A stretch of 14,833 nucleotides of DNA from an uncultured Collinsella sp. (GTDB taxonomy: Bacteria; Actinomycetota; Coriobacteriia; Coriobacteriales; Coriobacteriaceae): NCBI GenBank assembly GCA_900757205.1, contig CAAENA010000006.1:1-14833 (forward strand). The letters are read 5' to 3'. Below are positions 13,395 through 14,833 of the stretch, piece by piece. Below the pieces are notes generated by a model that worked only from the letters and a program-made list of their open reading frames with translations, did no database searches and was not told the DNA's origin. Numbering within the stretch: position 1 is the first letter of the stretch; every line of letters begins with the position of its first letter. The translations under genes and the position numbers were made by a program.

Positions 13395-14159
13395 ATGCTG
13401 CTACCCGATTCCAAGACCGAGCTCGTCCGCCGTGGCAACAAGGTCGTTTACGACCTGGGCGACAAGATCGTCAAGGTCTTTAACGAGACCAAGCCTGTCT
13501 CCGACGTGTTCAACGAGGCTTTGAATCTTGCCCGCATCAATGAGTGCGGCATCCGCAGCCCCAAGGCTCTCGAGGTTTCCCAGCTCGAGAACGCCAACGG
13601 CTGGGCGCTCGTGACCGAGAAGGTTCCGGGCACCACCCTTGCCGAGAAGATGACTGCCGAGCCCCAGCGCTTCGGTGAGTACCTCGAGATGTTCGTCGAC
13701 CTCCAGATCGAGATCCACGGCTACACCTCCCCGCTGCTCAACCGTCAGCGCGACAAGTTCGCCCGCATGATCGACAGCCTGGATCAGCTCAATGCCACCA
13801 CGCGCTACAACCTTCAGGAGCGTCTGGACGGCATGACCAAGGAGTTCAAGGTCTGCCACGGCGACTTCAACCCCTCCAACGTCATCGTCGGCGACGACGG
13901 CCAGCTCTATGTGTGCGACTGGGCACACGCCACCCAGGGCTCCCCTGCTGCCGACGTTGCCACCACCTACCTGCTCTTCGCCCTCAACAGCAAGGATCAG
14001 GCCGAGGCCTACCTGGAGCTCTACTGCGACCGCGCCGACATGCCCATGCAGGTCGTGCGTCAGTGGACGAGCATCGTCGCCGCTTCCGAGCTCGCTCGTA
14101 AGCGCAACGTGAACGATGAGTTCCTTAAGAACTGGATCGACGTCGTCGATTATCAGTAA
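13395..14159 (+). CDS. Aminoglycoside phosphotransferase (APH)-fold small-molecule kinase, substrate unknown
   Basis: This 254-residue cytoplasmic protein has the kinase-like fold of the APH/choline kinase group. The catalytic loop is CHGDFNPSNVIV (Asp157, Asn162) and the metal-binding segment is VCDWAHA with Asp175. The N-lobe has VVYDLGDKIVKVFN, with a likely ATP lysine near 27, and a glutamate near 41. VTEKVPGTTLAEKM resembles the hinge of this family. The true substrate cannot be read from sequence; close family members act on thiamine, choline, amino sugars or antibiotics. Nothing nearby points to resistance. AAAGGA lies about 8 bases before the ATG. It follows adhE by 88 bases across a hairpin and ends before a strong terminator. 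Confidence 0.88.
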   Translation: MLLPDSKTELVRRGNKVVYDLGDKIVKVFNETKPVSDVFNEALNLARINECGIRSPKALEVSQLENANGWALVTEKVPGTTLAEKMTAEPQRFGEYLEMFVDLQIEIHGYTSPLLNRQRDKFARMIDSLDQLNATTRYNLQERLDGMTKEFKVCHGDFNPSNVIVGDDGQLYVCDWAHATQGSPAADVATTYLLFALNSKDQAEAYLELYCDRADMPMQVVRQWTSIVAASELARKRNVNDEFLKNWIDVVDYQ

Positions 14160-14194
14160 TATCTGAGCGATTTATTTCGCATCGGAGGCACAAA

Positions 14195-14235
14195 GAAAAC
14201 CCCGCAGCTCACATGGGCTGTGGGGTTTTCCTTTT
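14195..14235 (+). terminator. Intrinsic terminator after the APH-fold kinase gene
   Basis: GAAAACCCCGCAGC (14195-14208) pairs with GCTGTGGGGTTTTC (14217-14230), 14 pairs with one G-U, over an 8-base loop. The plus-strand tail is TTTTCCTTTT. It ends transcription 36-76 bases after the stop. Confidence 0.93.
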
Positions 14236-14259
14236 AGCGATTGAGCACGCCGAGAAGAC

Positions 14260-14308
14260 AAAAGGACGGCCCCGCATCTCCCCTATCTGGAGAAATGCGG
14301 GGCCGTCC
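14260..14308 (-). terminator. Intrinsic terminator after proS
   Basis: GGACGGCCCCGCAT (14264-14277) and its exact complement (14295-14308) form a 14-bp stem, extended inside by CTCC/GGAG. On the minus strand it is followed by TTTTGTCTTCT. It starts 30 bases beyond the proS stop. Together with the terminator at 14195-14235 it separates the two converging transcripts. Confidence 0.92.
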
Positions 14309-14338
14309 CGTATATCGAACTACAAGCGAAATCGCCAA

Positions 14339-14833
14339 TTAACGGCGTGCCGCCTTCACAAGCTTGGAAACCTTGGCGACGACCTCGTCGATCGCCACGT
14401 CCTCGCGCTCGCCCGTGGCACGGTCCTTGAGCTCGACGGTGCCGTTCTTAAGACCACGCTTGCCGAGCACCACCTGATACGGGAAGCCCATAAGGTCGTT
14501 GTCGGCAAACTTAAAGCCGGGACGCTCATCGCGATCGTCGACGACGACCTCGATACCCTCGCTGCACAGGCCATCAACGATCTGCTCGCAGACAGAAGCG
14601 CACTCCTCCTTCTTGGGGTCGAGCGGAATCACCGCAACCTCGTACGGGGCAACGGAGACCGGCCAAACGATGCCGTGCTCGTCGTTGTGCTGCTCCACGA
14701 CGGCAGCGAGCGAGCGGGACACGCCCACGCCGTAGCAACCCATGATAAGCGGCTTCTCCTTGCCGTCCTCGTCCATAAAGGTGGCACCCATGGCCTCGGA
14801 GTACTTGGTGCCCAGCTGGAAGACCTGGGAAAC
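14339..14833 (-). CDS. proS: Prolyl-tRNA synthetase, C-terminal part (runs off the window)
   Basis: ProS attaches proline to its tRNA. The visible 164 residues begin inside the class II catalytic core: VFQLGTKYSEAMGATFMDEDG is followed by motif 3, MGCYGVGVSRSLAAVVEQ, then DEHGIVWPVSVAPYEVAVIP. This leads into the anticodon-binding domain (EGIEVVVDDRDERPGFKFAD, ending KLVKAARR). The sequence before motif 3 fits the bacterial type that carries an editing insertion, although the insertion itself lies outside. An internal ATG at 14791 is not the start; the frame is open to the window edge. The stop is followed by a strong terminator. Confidence 0.96.
   Translation of the reverse strand, partial: VSQVFQLGTKYSEAMGATFMDEDGKEKPLIMGCYGVGVSRSLAAVVEQHNDEHGIVWPVSVAPYEVAVIPLDPKKEECASVCEQIVDGLCSEGIEVVVDDRDERPGFKFADNDLMGFPYQVVLGKRGLKNGTVELKDRATGEREDVAIDEVVAKVSKLVKAARR

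Noticed and set aside
1..14833. CRISPR array, defence genes, prophage or integron
   Set aside because: I saw no regularly spaced direct repeats, integrase, phage structural genes or toxin-antitoxin pairs. The only mobile trace is the RAYT remnant.

Overview
The window looks like chromosomal DNA from a high-GC Coriobacteriia-type actinobacterium, most likely Collinsella or a close relative. This rests on GC-rich codon use, an actinobacterial IHF gene (mihF) beside gmk and rpoZ, GTG starts in several genes, and a gut-anaerobe fermentation enzyme (AdhE). It is an inference from gene content; no search was run.

Layout. Positions 1-1293 (minus) hold the start of a ComEC-type DNA-uptake channel gene, joined by a 4-base overlap to comEA. 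Positions 1507-3917 (minus) hold mihF-gmk-rpoZ-thiI, packed with 0-5 bases between genes, with an extended -10 promoter upstream and a hairpin terminator downstream. Positions 4157-9480 (minus) hold a UMP biosynthesis operon, pyrR-pyrB-pyrC-pyrK-pyrD-pyrF. It lacks pyrE and carAB. Its roughly 225-base leader contains a PyrR-binding-loop-like hairpin and an attenuator with a seven-T tail. A second terminator-like hairpin lies between pyrC and pyrK.

On the plus strand, rpmB (9932-10120) encodes the zinc-binding four-cysteine form of ribosomal protein L28. Its upstream region has two promoter candidates, one sharing its -35 hexamer with a divergent pyr promoter, and an 11-bp perfect inverted repeat. 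Next comes a small element (10223-10505) bounded by 28-base inverted repeats and containing the C-terminal remnant of a RAYT/Y1 transposase. Then comes adhE (10658-13306), a full-length bifunctional aldehyde/alcohol dehydrogenase, followed by an aminoglycoside-phosphotransferase-fold kinase (13395-14159). The window ends in the C-terminal part of proS (minus), with separate strong terminators for the two converging transcripts.

How the genes work together. PyrB, PyrC, PyrKD and PyrF cover carbamoyl-aspartate formation to UMP except the PyrE step, and PyrR senses UMP and acts on the leader RNA. The mihF-gmk-rpoZ-thiI cluster is housekeeping (nucleoid, GMP kinase, RNA polymerase omega, tRNA thiolation). 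AdhE regenerates NAD+ by making ethanol from acetyl-CoA. Nearly all of the window is ordinary core genome. I see no defence system, CRISPR array or clearly new multigene system. The least explained parts are the RNA and DNA structures between genes and the RAYT-derived element.
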